Below are positions 12,932 through 22,221 of a DNA stretch of 64,000 nucleotides, one piece after another; the first letter of the stretch is position 1; every line of letters begins with the position of its first letter. The stretch lies in assembly GCA_963836665.1 (NCBI GenBank), contig CAWIKL010000001.1:3844001-3908000 (forward strand), given 5' to 3'. Under the pieces are notes generated by a model. It was not told where the DNA came from, searched no databases, and was given only the letters and a program-made list of their open reading frames with translations. The position numbers and the translations under genes are program-made. The DNA is from JAICSD01 sp963836665. GTDB lineage: Bacteria > Acidobacteriota > Vicinamibacteria > Vicinamibacterales > 2-12-FULL-66-21.

Positions 12932-14206
12932 ATGTCAGCGAACGTAGTCGTCCCGGAAGTCGGTGAGTCGATCGTCGATGCCCGTGTGGCCAAGTGGCTG
13001 AAACGTGAGGGCGACTCTGTGTCCGCCGGCGAGCCGCTGGTCGAGCTCGAGACCGACAAGATCGACCTCGAGGTTGCCGCCCCCAAGGCTGGCGTGCTCA
13101 GCAAGATCGCCTACGGCGACGGCGCCGACGTCAAGGTCGGCGAGGTCCTCGGCGTCATCGACGAGGGCGCGGCCGGCGCGGAGACCGCACCGGCAAACCG
13201 GCAGCCGGAGACGGTCAGCCAGCGGCCGGAAGCCGGGAGCCGGAAGCCCGAAGCTGACAGCCGACAGCCGGCAGCCGGCAGCCCAGAGCCCCCAGCTGGC
13301 GCCGACAAGACACGCGCGACTCCAGCGGCGAAAAACGTCGCCGCGAAGAACGCTGTCGACCTGAAGAGGGTGCAGGGTACCGGTGACGCCGGCCGCGTCA
13401 TGCGTCGCGACGTCGAGTCCGCTGTCGCCCCTGTCGCAAAAGCGGAGCCGGCCAAGACCGAGACCCGCCCGCTGACGCCCGTCCGCGAGGATCGCCGTCA
13501 GAACAACGAACGCACCGAAGAGCGCGTGCGCATGTCGAAGCGGCGCGCCACCATCGCCAGGCGCCTGGTCGAAGCGCAGAGCACGGCCGCCATGCTGACC
13601 ACGTTCAACGAGGTCGACATGTCGGCGATCCAGGCGGTGCGCGAGCGACACAAGCAGCCGTTCAAGGAGCGCCACGGCGTCGGCCTCGGGCTGACCTCCT
13701 TCTTCGTCAAGGCGGTCGTCGCAGCGCTTCGCGAGTTCCCGCGCGTCAACGCCGAGATCCAGGGCGACGAGATGGTGCTGAAGCACTATTACGACATTGG
13801 CATCGCCGTCGGCGCCAGCGAAGGGCTGGTGGTGCCGGTATTGCGCGATGCCGATCGCCTGTCGTTCGCGCAGATCGAAGGCAGGGTGCGCGAGTTCGCC
13901 AAGGCGGCGGAGGACGGCACGCTGTCGCTCGCCGACCTGCGCGGCGGCACGTTCACCATCACCAACGGCGGCGTCTTCGGATCGCTTCTCAGCACGCCGA
14001 TCCTGAATCCGCCGCAGGTCGGCATTCTCGGCCTGCACGCGATCAAGGACCGCCCGGTTGCGGTCAACGGCCAGGTGCAGATCCGCCCGATGATGTACAC
14101 CGCCCTGACCTACGATCACCGCATCGTCGACGGCGCCGAGGCGGTGCAGTTCCTCGTCCGGATCAAACAATTTGCCGAAGATCCCGGAGCGCTTCTCCTC
14201 GAATAG
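12932..14206 (+). CDS. sucB: 2-oxoglutarate dehydrogenase E2, dihydrolipoyl succinyltransferase
   Basis: 424 residues. Lipoyl domain at 1-78 with lipoylated Lys43 in ETDKIDLEV; an alanine/proline-rich linker at about 85-140; a peripheral subunit-binding segment at about 140-165 (VQGTGDAGRVMRRDVE); and the acyltransferase domain from about 195, with SKRRATIARRLVEAQ, FTITNGGVFGSLLSTPILN and catalytic His396 in YDHRIVDG. It transfers succinyl groups to CoA in the 2-oxoglutarate dehydrogenase complex. AAGGAGCG precedes the ATG. The linker DNA (13195-13310) is built from degenerate AGCCGGA/AGCCGAC-type short repeats, giving peptide repeats such as AGSRKPEADSRQPAAGS. Confidence 0.93.
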   Translation: MSANVVVPEVGESIVDARVAKWLKREGDSVSAGEPLVELETDKIDLEVAAPKAGVLSKIAYGDGADVKVGEVLGVIDEGAAGAETAPANRQPETVSQRPEAGSRKPEADSRQPAAGSPEPPAGADKTRATPAAKNVAAKNAVDLKRVQGTGDAGRVMRRDVESAVAPVAKAEPAKTETRPLTPVREDRRQNNERTEERVRMSKRRATIARRLVEAQSTAAMLTTFNEVDMSAIQAVRERHKQPFKERHGVGLGLTSFFVKAVVAALREFPRVNAEIQGDEMVLKHYYDIGIAVGASEGLVVPVLRDADRLSFAQIEGRVREFAKAAEDGTLSLADLRGGTFTITNGGVFGSLLSTPILNPPQVGILGLHAIKDRPVAVNGQVQIRPMMYTALTYDHRIVDGAEAVQFLVRIKQFAEDPGALLLE

Positions 14207-14242
14207 TGCTGTGACGAGCGCGCACGCGAATCAGCGACGCGA

Positions 14243-16927
14243 ATGAGCGACGGTCACGACGACACGCGGACGCAGGAAGCCGATTTCGGTGCGCTGTGGT
14301 CCTCCGACGGCGTCACGCGATCGTTTTCTCCGTCGACCACCGGCGTTCCCGCGGACCTGCCCTTTCTGTTCGCTGCCGGGCAACAGTTCGGCCCGTACCA
14401 AATCGTCCGCCCGATCGGCAAGGGTGGCATGGGCCAGGTCTACGAGGCTGAGGAGCGCGACAGCGGCCGGCGGATCGCGCTGAAGCTGCTCAGCCGCGGC
14501 CTCGGCGACGACGAGGAGCGCGAACGGTTCGTAGGCGAGGGACGCCTGGCCGCTTCGCTCAGCCACGCGAATTGCGTGTATGTGTTCGGCACAGGCGAAA
14601 TCCAGGGGTTCCCGGTCATCGCGATGGAGCTCGTGCCGCACGGCACCCTCAAGGATCTCGTCGTGCCGGGTTCTCCGCTGACCGCCGCCGCCGCGGTCGA
14701 TGCCATCCTGCAGGTCATCGCCGGCCTCGACGCGGCGGCGTCGATCGGCATCCTGCACCGCGACGTCAAGCCGTCGAACTGCTTCGTGCATCGCGACGGC
14801 CGAGTGCTCGTCGGCGATTTCGGCCTGTCGGTCGCGGCTGCCGGCCACGACGCGGCCGACCGCACGATCCTGGGCACGCCGGGCTTCGCGTCGCCGGAAC
14901 AGCTGCGTGGCGATCCGCTCGACGTCCGATCCGACATCTACTCCGTCGGCGCGACGCTCTTCTATTTGCTCGCCGGCCGTCCGCCGTTCGACGATCGCGA
15001 CACGACCGATCTGCTGACCAAGGTCGCCTCGCAGCCGGCGCCGTCGTTGCGCGCCGACCGGCCGGATCTGTCACGGCGCATGGCGCAGATCGTCGCGCGA
15101 TGCCTCGCCAAGCGGCCAGAGGATCGATTCGCCGACTATGCGGCACTTGCCGCCGCGTTGACGCCCTTCAGCTCGGCGCGCCTGCACCATGCGCCGATCG
15201 TCCGCCGCGCCCTCGCCGGTTGGATTGACAGCAACCTCCTGGCGCTTCCCACGGTCGCGCTGGTGCGTCTGCTGGCCGTACAGATCTACAGTCCCTCGCA
15301 CCCTGGGCAGGCGATCGCCGGTGGCGCGATCGCGGCGGCGTTGACGACGGCTTATTACGGCCTGCTCGAAGGGCAGTGGGGGGCGAGCGCGGGCAAGGTG
15401 CTCTGCGGGCTCCGCGTCGTCGACGCCGATCAGGTCGCGCCCGGGATCGCGCGCGGCGTTCGTCGGGCGCTCGTATTTGCGGTGTCCGTGCAGGCAATCC
15501 TGCTGATCGTCAGAGTGTCGGTGCTTCGTTTCGAGCCGGAGTTCTCGGTTCAGACGCTCGATCTGATCGGCCGCGCAGTGTATCTGCTCCTGCTCTTCGG
15601 CACGGCACGCCGCTCGAACGGTTTCCGCGCCCTGCAGGATCGCCTCAGTGCCACGCGCGTCGTGCGCCGCCGCGCGCGCGTGCAGGCCCGTCTGCGCGCC
15701 GACCGTTCGCTCAGACCGCCGGAAGCGCCCTTCGAGAGTGACCTCCGCGTCGGGCCGTATCTCGTGCCGGCGCCGACGCCGGTCGCCGTCGCGGCCGCGA
15801 TGACGATCGAGGGGTTCGACGATCGACTGCGCCGCCGCGTCTGGATCGAGCGGCTGCCCCCCGGCAGCCCGCCGCTGGCGGCGGCTCGGCGAGACCTCGA
15901 TCGGCCGGGCCGCGTCCGCTGGCTCGGCGGGCGGCGCGACGCGACCGAGTGCTGGGACGCCTACGAAGTGATCGACGGCGTGCCGATCGACGAGGCGGCA
16001 GCGACGCCGCAGCCGTGGACGCGGGTCCGCCACTGGCTCTCCGACCTTGCGCAGGAGTTCGCCGCGGCCCGCGCGGACGGTACGGACCTGCCGCTGACGG
16101 CGGAGTCGATCTGGATCGGCGGCGCCGACCGCGCGCGCGTGGTGGAGTGGCGGCGCGATGGCGGGGCCATTGCGCGCGTCTCTGGCGAACCGGCGGATCT
16201 GGCATCGATGCAGCAGCTGATGTATGGGGTCGCGCTCGCGGCTCTGCTCGGCGTGACTGTCGACGAGGCGGCGCGGCGGCCGCCGGAGACACCGCTGCCA
16301 CTGGGCGCGCGCACGCTGCTGGTGTCGTTGCGCGCGGCCTCGTTCACCTCGATCGACGCGGTGCTCGACGCCGTGTCCGCGGCCGTGGCAGCGCCGGCCG
16401 AGTTCGCACGGCCTCGCCGGGGTGTACAGATCGCCGCCAGCGCCGCCTTTCCCGTGATCATGGCGGTCGTGGCGGTGGCCGGCATCGTCTGGATCGGGAA
16501 GAATCGCGCGACCATGCCGGACGCAGCCGAGGCGTTCACGTTGGTGTCGCTACGCGGATTCTGGCTGGTCGCGCTGGCGTCGGCCGCCGGATCGTCCGTC
16601 GTGCCGATGTTCCTCTCGGGATTCGGCGCGCTCCTCACGGGTAGTGGCTTTACCTTTCGACCGCTCGCCGGCGCGCTGGTCACTGCGCGCGGCGCGCGCG
16701 CCTCGCGCCTGCGCGCGCTCTGGCGCTCCGCGGTGACCTGGGCGCCAATGTGCGCCGTGCTCGTCGTCATCAAGATCAGTCCGAAGCCGCCGAATTACAG
16801 CGTCGTATGGCTGACCGTGCAGACGATCCTGATGGCCCTGATCGCGGCGGCAGCCGTGTTCGCCGTCTACCATCCCTCGCGGTCCATTCAGGATCGCCTG
16901 GCTGGCACCTGGGTCGTCCCTCGCTGA
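14243..16927 (+). CDS. Membrane Ser/Thr protein kinase with two RDD-like modules
   Basis: 894 residues. Residues 50-310 form a complete Hanks-type kinase: GKGGMGQVYEAE loop, Lys81, catalytic HRDVKPSN (Asp174), DFGLS (192-196), and GTPGFASPEQLRGD activation segment. Residues about 320-470 are an RDD-type membrane module (GWIDSNLL; GASAGKVLCGLRVVDAD; ALQDRLSATRVV). Residues about 495-700 form a second soluble region with a degenerate kinase-like look but no HRD or DFG. A second hydrophobic module follows and ends SIQDRLAGTWVVPR, again like an RDD end. The first part is an active-looking signalling kinase; the remainder is probably a membrane sensor. The gene follows sucB by 36 bp, and a second kinase gene follows. 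Confidence 0.85.
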   Translation: MSDGHDDTRTQEADFGALWSSDGVTRSFSPSTTGVPADLPFLFAAGQQFGPYQIVRPIGKGGMGQVYEAEERDSGRRIALKLLSRGLGDDEERERFVGEGRLAASLSHANCVYVFGTGEIQGFPVIAMELVPHGTLKDLVVPGSPLTAAAAVDAILQVIAGLDAAASIGILHRDVKPSNCFVHRDGRVLVGDFGLSVAAAGHDAADRTILGTPGFASPEQLRGDPLDVRSDIYSVGATLFYLLAGRPPFDDRDTTDLLTKVASQPAPSLRADRPDLSRRMAQIVARCLAKRPEDRFADYAALAAALTPFSSARLHHAPIVRRALAGWIDSNLLALPTVALVRLLAVQIYSPSHPGQAIAGGAIAAALTTAYYGLLEGQWGASAGKVLCGLRVVDADQVAPGIARGVRRALVFAVSVQAILLIVRVSVLRFEPEFSVQTLDLIGRAVYLLLLFGTARRSNGFRALQDRLSATRVVRRRARVQARLRADRSLRPPEAPFESDLRVGPYLVPAPTPVAVAAAMTIEGFDDRLRRRVWIERLPPGSPPLAAARRDLDRPGRVRWLGGRRDATECWDAYEVIDGVPIDEAAATPQPWTRVRHWLSDLAQEFAAARADGTDLPLTAESIWIGGADRARVVEWRRDGGAIARVSGEPADLASMQQLMYGVALAALLGVTVDEAARRPPETPLPLGARTLLVSLRAASFTSIDAVLDAVSAAVAAPAEFARPRRGVQIAASAAFPVIMAVVAVAGIVWIGKNRATMPDAAEAFTLVSLRGFWLVALASAAGSSVVPMFLSGFGALLTGSGFTFRPLAGALVTARGARASRLRALWRSAVTWAPMCAVLVVIKISPKPPNYSVVWLTVQTILMALIAAAAVFAVYHPSRSIQDRLAGTWVVPR

Positions 16928-16958
16928 GGGCGGAACACGGCGGCGCGATGGTTCCTCC

Positions 16959-16964
16959 TATAAT
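16959..16964 (+). promoter_or_regulatory. -10 element TATAAT, leaderless start of kinase gene
   Basis: Perfect TATAAT ending 9 nt before the ATG at 16974, with no Shine-Dalgarno. Transcription from it would start within about 3 nt of the ATG. Confidence 0.5.
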
Positions 16965-16973
16965 GCGGCGGAC

Positions 16974-19626
16974 ATGGCATTGGCGGCCGGCGTGCGACTC
17001 GGACCCTACGAGATCCTCGGTCCGCTTGGCGCTGGCGGGATGGGCGAAGTCTACAAGGCGCTCGATACCCGTCTCGATCGCACCGTCGCGATCAAGGTGC
17101 TGGCGCCGTCGCTTGCGGGTGATCCGATCTTTCGCGAGCGCTTCGACCGCGAGGCGCGGACCATTTCGAGCCTCGATCATCCGCATATCTGCGTCCTTCA
17201 CGACGTTGGCCGTGTCGGCGACGTCGAGTACCTGGTCATGCAGTTTCTCGACGGGGAAACGCTGGCGGCCCGGCTCGAGCGCGGACCGCTGCCCGTCGCC
17301 CTGGCACTCGACTACGCGTCGCAGATCGCCGCCGCGCTCGATCGCGCGCACCGCGCCGGGATCGTCCATCGCGACCTGAAACCTGGCAACGTCATGCTCG
17401 CGCGTGCCGGCAGCGGCTCGAGCACGAGCGTCAAGCTGCTCGACTTCGGTCTCGCGAAGGCGCCGGCCTTGGCCGGCGCCGCGCCGTCGGCGGCGAGGAC
17501 CATGACCACGCCGCTGACCGGCCAGGGGACGATCGTCGGTACTTTGCAGTACATGGCGCCCGAGCAACTCGAGGGACGCGACATTGACGCGCGCACCGAT
17601 ATCTTCGCGCTCGGCGCGATCCTCTACGAGATGCTCACCGCCCGCCGCCCCTTCGACGCGGCGAGCCAGGCCGGCGTAATGGCGGCGATCCTCGAGAAGG
17701 AGCCACCGCCGCTGTCCGCGGTCCAGCCGCTGATGCCGCCGGGACTCGACCGCATCGTCCAGCGCTGCCTGTCCAAGGACCCGGAGGCACGCTGGCAGTC
17801 AGCTGCGGATCTCGCTGCTGCGCTCTCGTGGCTGCGCGCCGATAGCGGCGTTGCGGTCGCTTCGGCTTCCGTTCGACCGGTGTCGCGGCGCGCATGGTTC
17901 GCAGCCGCAGCGGTCGCGGCGACCCTGCTCCTCACCGGGCTGGTCGCGGTCGGATGGCTGACGCGCCAGGCGCCACGCGCGCCGTCGCTGCATGCGCGGC
18001 TGATGCCGCCCGCGTTCGACGTCGCGGTGCCGGAGATCTCGCCCGACGGGCGGATGGTCGTCTGGAGCGGCGCGACCAGCGACAACAAGTTGCCGCTCTG
18101 GCTGCAGCCGCTTGACAGCGACAGCGGCCGCGCCATACCGGGGACCGAAGGTGCGATCTTCGCGTTCTGGTCACCGGACGGCCGCGATGTCGCGTTCTTC
18201 TCGGAACAGAAGCTGAGGCGCATCGCGATTGCCGGCGGCGCGCCGACGATCATCTGCGAGGTCCCTGACACGGAGCCCCGCGGCGGCAGTTGGGGATCCG
18301 ACGGCATGATCGTCTTTTCCGGCGGACGGACGGGCGCGCTCTCACGCGTGGCCGCTACCGGTGGCACGCCGAAGCCGTTGACCGCGCTCGACAAGACGAG
18401 CGGGTTTACCACACACCGGTGGCCGCAGCTCCTGCCCGACGGGCGTCACGTCCTGTATCTCGCGTCGCCGAACGACGGGCCAAACACCAGGGACGCGATC
18501 GTGTTTACGTCAGTCGACGGTCGCGAGAGCCACGTGGTGCTGCGCGTCTCGTCGAACCCGGTCTTCGCCGATGGACGCCTGCTTTTCGTCGACAAGGGGC
18601 GGCTCGTCGCACAGCCGTTCGATCCGGAGAAGGGGACCGTGTCGGGCGACGCCACCCCGATCATGGATGACGTTCCCGTCGGCTACGGCGTCACGCGCGC
18701 GATGTTCTCGGCCGTTGGCGCGGTGCTTGTCGCCACGCCCAACGGCGCGTCCCGCCCGCACTTCACGCTCGACTGGATCACGCCGGGACGCGCTGTGCAG
18801 CCGGCCGGCGATGGCAGCGCCTACGACGGCCACGCCTGGCTGTCGCCTGACGGCCGCCGCAGCGTTGTGACGATCGACGAGGCGCGGTCGGGACAGCCGG
18901 CCATCTGGACGATCGACTATGGTTCGGGCACGCGGACGCGCCTGACGCTCGGCAACGAACGGTGGACGCCGGTGTGGTCTCCAGACGGATCGAAGGTGTT
19001 CTACGCCGGGCATCACCACGGCGACGAGGTCAATCTCTACTCAAAGGCGATCGGTGACGGTGACGAGGTCGTCGTCAGCCGCAATATCCCCATTGAGACC
19101 GAGGTTGGCGACTGTTCGGCGGAGTACCTGCGTGATCGCGGTGTGGCGGCCGGAAGCCGGCACCAATTACGACGTGCTGTCGGTGCGGCTGTCCGACGGC
19201 GCCGTCCAACCGGTTGCGGCTACCGAGGCCGACGAAGCCGATCCGCGGCTTTCGCCTGACGGTAAGTTCGTGGCGTATACGTCGTCGCAGGCAGGAGAAG
19301 AAAACGTTCTCGTTCGATCGTTTCCTTCGGGCGGCGGTCCCTGGCAGGTCTCGACCGGCGGCGGCGAGATGCCCGTTTGGAGCCGCGACGGCCGCGAGCT
19401 GCTCTACCTCACCGACAGTGATCTCGTGAGCGTGCCGATCGCGGCTAGCGGCGGCTTCACGGCTGGGCCGCCGCACACGATCTCCTCGCGCACGATCGGC
19501 ACGGTCGACGGAAACGTCAGGATTCAGCACGCGCAGATCGCGCCCGACGGACGCATCCTCGCCGAAGTTCCGCGTGCCGCCGGCGCGACGGCTCCCTATC
19601 GGCTCGTGCTGAACTGGAATCGATAG
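16974..19626 (+). CDS. Ser/Thr protein kinase with PD40/TolB-like propeller, frameshifted in this assembly
   Basis: The repaired product is 883 residues. Kinase domain 10-285: GAGGMGEVYKA, Lys41, HRDLKPGN (Asp134), DFGLA (157-161), GTLQYMAPEQLEGR. A single membrane helix lies at about 309-330 (RAWFAAAAVAATLLLTG). The extracytoplasmic part is a WD40-like propeller with repeated xxSPDGRxxxW/F blades, ending YRLVLNWNR, the common architecture of acidobacterial sensor kinases. The frame breaks at 19127-19128: GGAGTACCTGCG should read GGAGTACTGCG, restoring EYCVIAVWRPEAGTNYDVLS. The extra C follows GTAC. Kinase substrates and sensed signal are unknown. It is expressed from its own TATAAT, 25 bp upstream of the topoisomerase B-type gene. 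Confidence 0.88.
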
Positions 19627-19651
19627 CTGCTAAGATCCTTCGCTAGTTCCA

Positions 19652-21562
19652 GTGGCAACTTACACCGCAAAAGACATTACGGTTCTCGAAGGTCTCGAGC
19701 CCGTCCGCAAGCGCCCCGGCATGTACATCGGCGGTGTCGGCGGCACCGGGCTCCATCACCTCGTCTGGGAAATTCTCGATAACGCGATCGACGAGGCGAT
19801 GAACGGCCACGCCTCGAACGTCGCGGTCACGCTGCACGACGATGGCGCGTCGATCACGGTGAGCGACGACGGCCGCGGCATTCCGGTCGACAAGCACCCG
19901 AAGACGAAGCAGAGCGCGCTCGAGGTGGTCTTCACCACGCTGCACGCGGGCGGCAAGTTCGAACCCGGTAACTACAAGACGGCCGGCGGCCTGCATGGCG
20001 TCGGCGCCAGCGTCGTCAACGCGCTGTCGAAGGAGCTGGTCGCGACCGTCAAGCGCGACGGCGCGACCTGGGAGCAGCGCTTCAAGCAGGGGCATCCCGT
20101 AGGTGCTGTGAAGAAGCTGGGACCCGCGCGCGGTACAGGCACGACGGTGTTTTTTCGTCCCGACGCCACCATCTTCCCGAAGGTCGAATTCGATCCGGAC
20201 CTGATCAAGCAGCGCCTCGAGGTCTCGAGCTACCTGCACAAGGGCATCAAGGTCTCGTTCGAGAACGAGGCGACCGGCGACAAGGTCACCTACCAGCATA
20301 CCGAGGGGCTGGTCGACTACCTGCGCACCATCGTCGCCGAGCGCGGCGCGACGCCGGTCCACGACGTGCCGTTCACGATCACGCGCGAAGACGACAGCGG
20401 CCTGCGCATGGACGTTGTCGTCCAGTGGACGCAGTCGACCGACGAGCACGTCCGCAGCTACGTCAACGGCATTCCGACCGGCTCTGGTGGTACGCACGAG
20501 AACGGCTTCCGCGCGGGCCTCGGCAAGGCGGTACGCAACTTCATCGACACGCACAACCTGTCGCCCAAGGGCGTCACGCTGACGGCGGAGGATATCCGCG
20601 AGGGTCTCGTCGCCGTCCTGAGCGTGTTCATCCAGGACCCGCAGTTTCAGGGCCAAACCAAGGATCGCCTGAACAACCCCGAGACGACCGCAGCGGTGGA
20701 CTCGCAGGTACGGCCGGCGCTCGAGCACTGGCTCAACACCAACATCTCCGTCGCCGAATCGATCGTCGCGCGCATCATTCTCGCGGCGCGCGCCCGCGAG
20801 GCGAGCCGTGCCGCACAGCAGGAGATCACGCGCAAGACAGCGACGTCTGGCCGGCTCACGCTGCCGGGCAAGCTGAGCGACTGCTCGTCGCCTGGCCGCG
20901 AAGACAGTGAGATCTTCATCGTCGAAGGCGACTCGGCCGGCGGCTCCGCCAAGCAAGGGCGCGATCGTACGAAACAGGCCATTCTGCCGCTCCGCGGCAA
21001 GGTCCTCAACACCGAGAGCGCGTCGCTGGCCAAGGTGCTCGAGAACAAGGAGCTGACCGATCTCGTCACCGCGCTGGGGTGCGGGCTTGGCAAGAACTTC
21101 GACGCCAGCAAGACCCGTTACGGCAAGATCATCATCCTCGCCGACGCCGATTCCGACGGCCACCACATTGCGACACTGCTGCTGACATTCATCTACCGGC
21201 ACATGCCGCAGCTCATCACGCTCGGCCGTGTCTTCCTCGCGCAGCCGCCGCTCTATCGCATCGACATTGGCAAGGAGACGTTCTGGGCGCTCGACGACGC
21301 GCACCGCGACCGGCTGCTCAAGATGCATGGCAACGGCCGCGGCACGCCCGAGATCACGCGTTTCAAGGGCCTTGGCGAGATGATGCCGAAGGTGCTGTGG
21401 GAGACGACGCTCAACCCGCGCACGCGCCGCCTACTTCGCGTCGACATCTCCGATCACATCATTACCGACCGGGTCATCAACGAGCTGATGGGGAAGGACC
21501 CGTCGGCGCGTTTCCGCTTCATCATGGAGCGCGCCGAGGAGGCCGTCGAGCTGGACGTGTAG
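19652..21562 (+). CDS. parE: DNA topoisomerase IV / gyrase subunit B
   Basis: 636 residues, ATPase subunit of the type IIA topoisomerase. GHKL ATPase domain: EILDNAIDEAMNGH, DDGRGIPVDKHPKTK, TAGGLHGVGASVVNALS. Transducer domain follows to about 385. TOPRIM domain: IVEGDSAGGSAKQGRDR, LPLRGKVLN, DADSDGHHIATLLLTF. Length about 640 without the insert found in many proteobacterial GyrB proteins. Start is GTG at 19652 (MATYTAKDITVLEGLEPVRK); TAAGAT at 19631-19636 is upstream and no Shine-Dalgarno is visible. Its natural partner is the A subunit at 5700-8072. ParE rather than GyrB is chosen on its similarity in form and pairing; it could be the second gyrase-like pair. Confidence 0.87.
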   Translation: MATYTAKDITVLEGLEPVRKRPGMYIGGVGGTGLHHLVWEILDNAIDEAMNGHASNVAVTLHDDGASITVSDDGRGIPVDKHPKTKQSALEVVFTTLHAGGKFEPGNYKTAGGLHGVGASVVNALSKELVATVKRDGATWEQRFKQGHPVGAVKKLGPARGTGTTVFFRPDATIFPKVEFDPDLIKQRLEVSSYLHKGIKVSFENEATGDKVTYQHTEGLVDYLRTIVAERGATPVHDVPFTITREDDSGLRMDVVVQWTQSTDEHVRSYVNGIPTGSGGTHENGFRAGLGKAVRNFIDTHNLSPKGVTLTAEDIREGLVAVLSVFIQDPQFQGQTKDRLNNPETTAAVDSQVRPALEHWLNTNISVAESIVARIILAARAREASRAAQQEITRKTATSGRLTLPGKLSDCSSPGREDSEIFIVEGDSAGGSAKQGRDRTKQAILPLRGKVLNTESASLAKVLENKELTDLVTALGCGLGKNFDASKTRYGKIIILADADSDGHHIATLLLTFIYRHMPQLITLGRVFLAQPPLYRIDIGKETFWALDDAHRDRLLKMHGNGRGTPEITRFKGLGEMMPKVLWETTLNPRTRRLLRVDISDHIITDRVINELMGKDPSARFRFIMERAEEAVELDV

Positions 21563-21610
21563 CGAGGGGCGAGGAGCGAGGTATCTTGCTTCTCGCCCCT
21601 CGCCCCTCGC
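21562..21610. terminator. Bidirectional hairpin between parE and outer-membrane protein gene
   Basis: The left arm (21562-21580) and right arm (21592-21610) form a 19-bp stem with one mismatch and an 11-nt loop. The arms are GCGAGGGG repeats and reach into both stop codons. No T-run follows, so termination would need Rho or would rest on RNA stability; the position between convergent genes is typical of a two-way terminator. Confidence 0.65.
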
Positions 21611-22209
21611 TACCGCGTCCCCACTGGTACCGAAAGCCCAAAGGCGATGCGCGCACCCTTGTGGACGTCGCCGAACGTTGCGTAGAGCGGAAAGTCTAGC
21701 TTGAAGCGCGCGGCCAGGTGACCGCCGAACCCGAAATCGACACCGCCGCCCGGCGTCACCACCGGGTAGTGGTTCGTCGCGCCGTCGGTGCCCAGGTTGT
21801 CCATCCCCGTGCCCATCAGGATCTGCGCGAAGGGCTTGATCCGCGCCACCTTTGCGCCTGACTGAAAGCGGACGCCTCCGGAGAACGTGGTGAGGTGCTG
21901 GCTCGTGCCGTTCTCGTCGTGATAGTCGGCGGCGGCCTCACCGGTCACGCTGATCGCGTGCGTGATGCGATACGACGCGCCCGCGAACCAGCCCGGCTGG
22001 AAGGTCGTGCTGACGCCGCGGTTGAGGACGCGATTCCAGACGTTGATGCCACCAAAATAATCGCCGTGATCGTCGTTGCCCGGCGAGGACGGCTTGGCGG
22101 ACGGAGCGGCCGGCTGGCCGGCTGCCGCCTGCGCCGCGGCGGGCGCGGGCATGACGGCAACGGTCAGCAGGAGCGTGGTGATGGCAGCGAACCGGATGCG
22201 CACAGTCAT
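21610..22209 (-). CDS. Outer-membrane beta-barrel protein
   Basis: 199 residues with a signal peptide (MTVRIRFAAITTLLLTVAVM, cleavage near AAAQA) and a short Ala/Pro-rich spacer. The rest alternates hydrophobic and polar residues as in an 8-stranded barrel (VSTTFQPGWFAGASYRIT; FSGGVRFQSG; KPFAQILMGTG; GGGVDFGFGGHLAARFKLDF) and ends with a strand closing FGLSVPVGTR. No enzymatic motif. It starts 12 bp after the TonB-dependent receptor stop on the same strand, so it is probably co-transcribed and may be an accessory surface protein. Family assignment beyond porin/OmpA-like barrel is not possible by eye. Confidence 0.7.
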   Translation of the reverse strand: MTVRIRFAAITTLLLTVAVMPAPAAAQAAAGQPAAPSAKPSSPGNDDHGDYFGGINVWNRVLNRGVSTTFQPGWFAGASYRITHAISVTGEAAADYHDENGTSQHLTTFSGGVRFQSGAKVARIKPFAQILMGTGMDNLGTDGATNHYPVVTPGGGVDFGFGGHLAARFKLDFPLYATFGDVHKGARIAFGLSVPVGTR

Positions 22210-22221
22210 CAGCCTCTGTCT

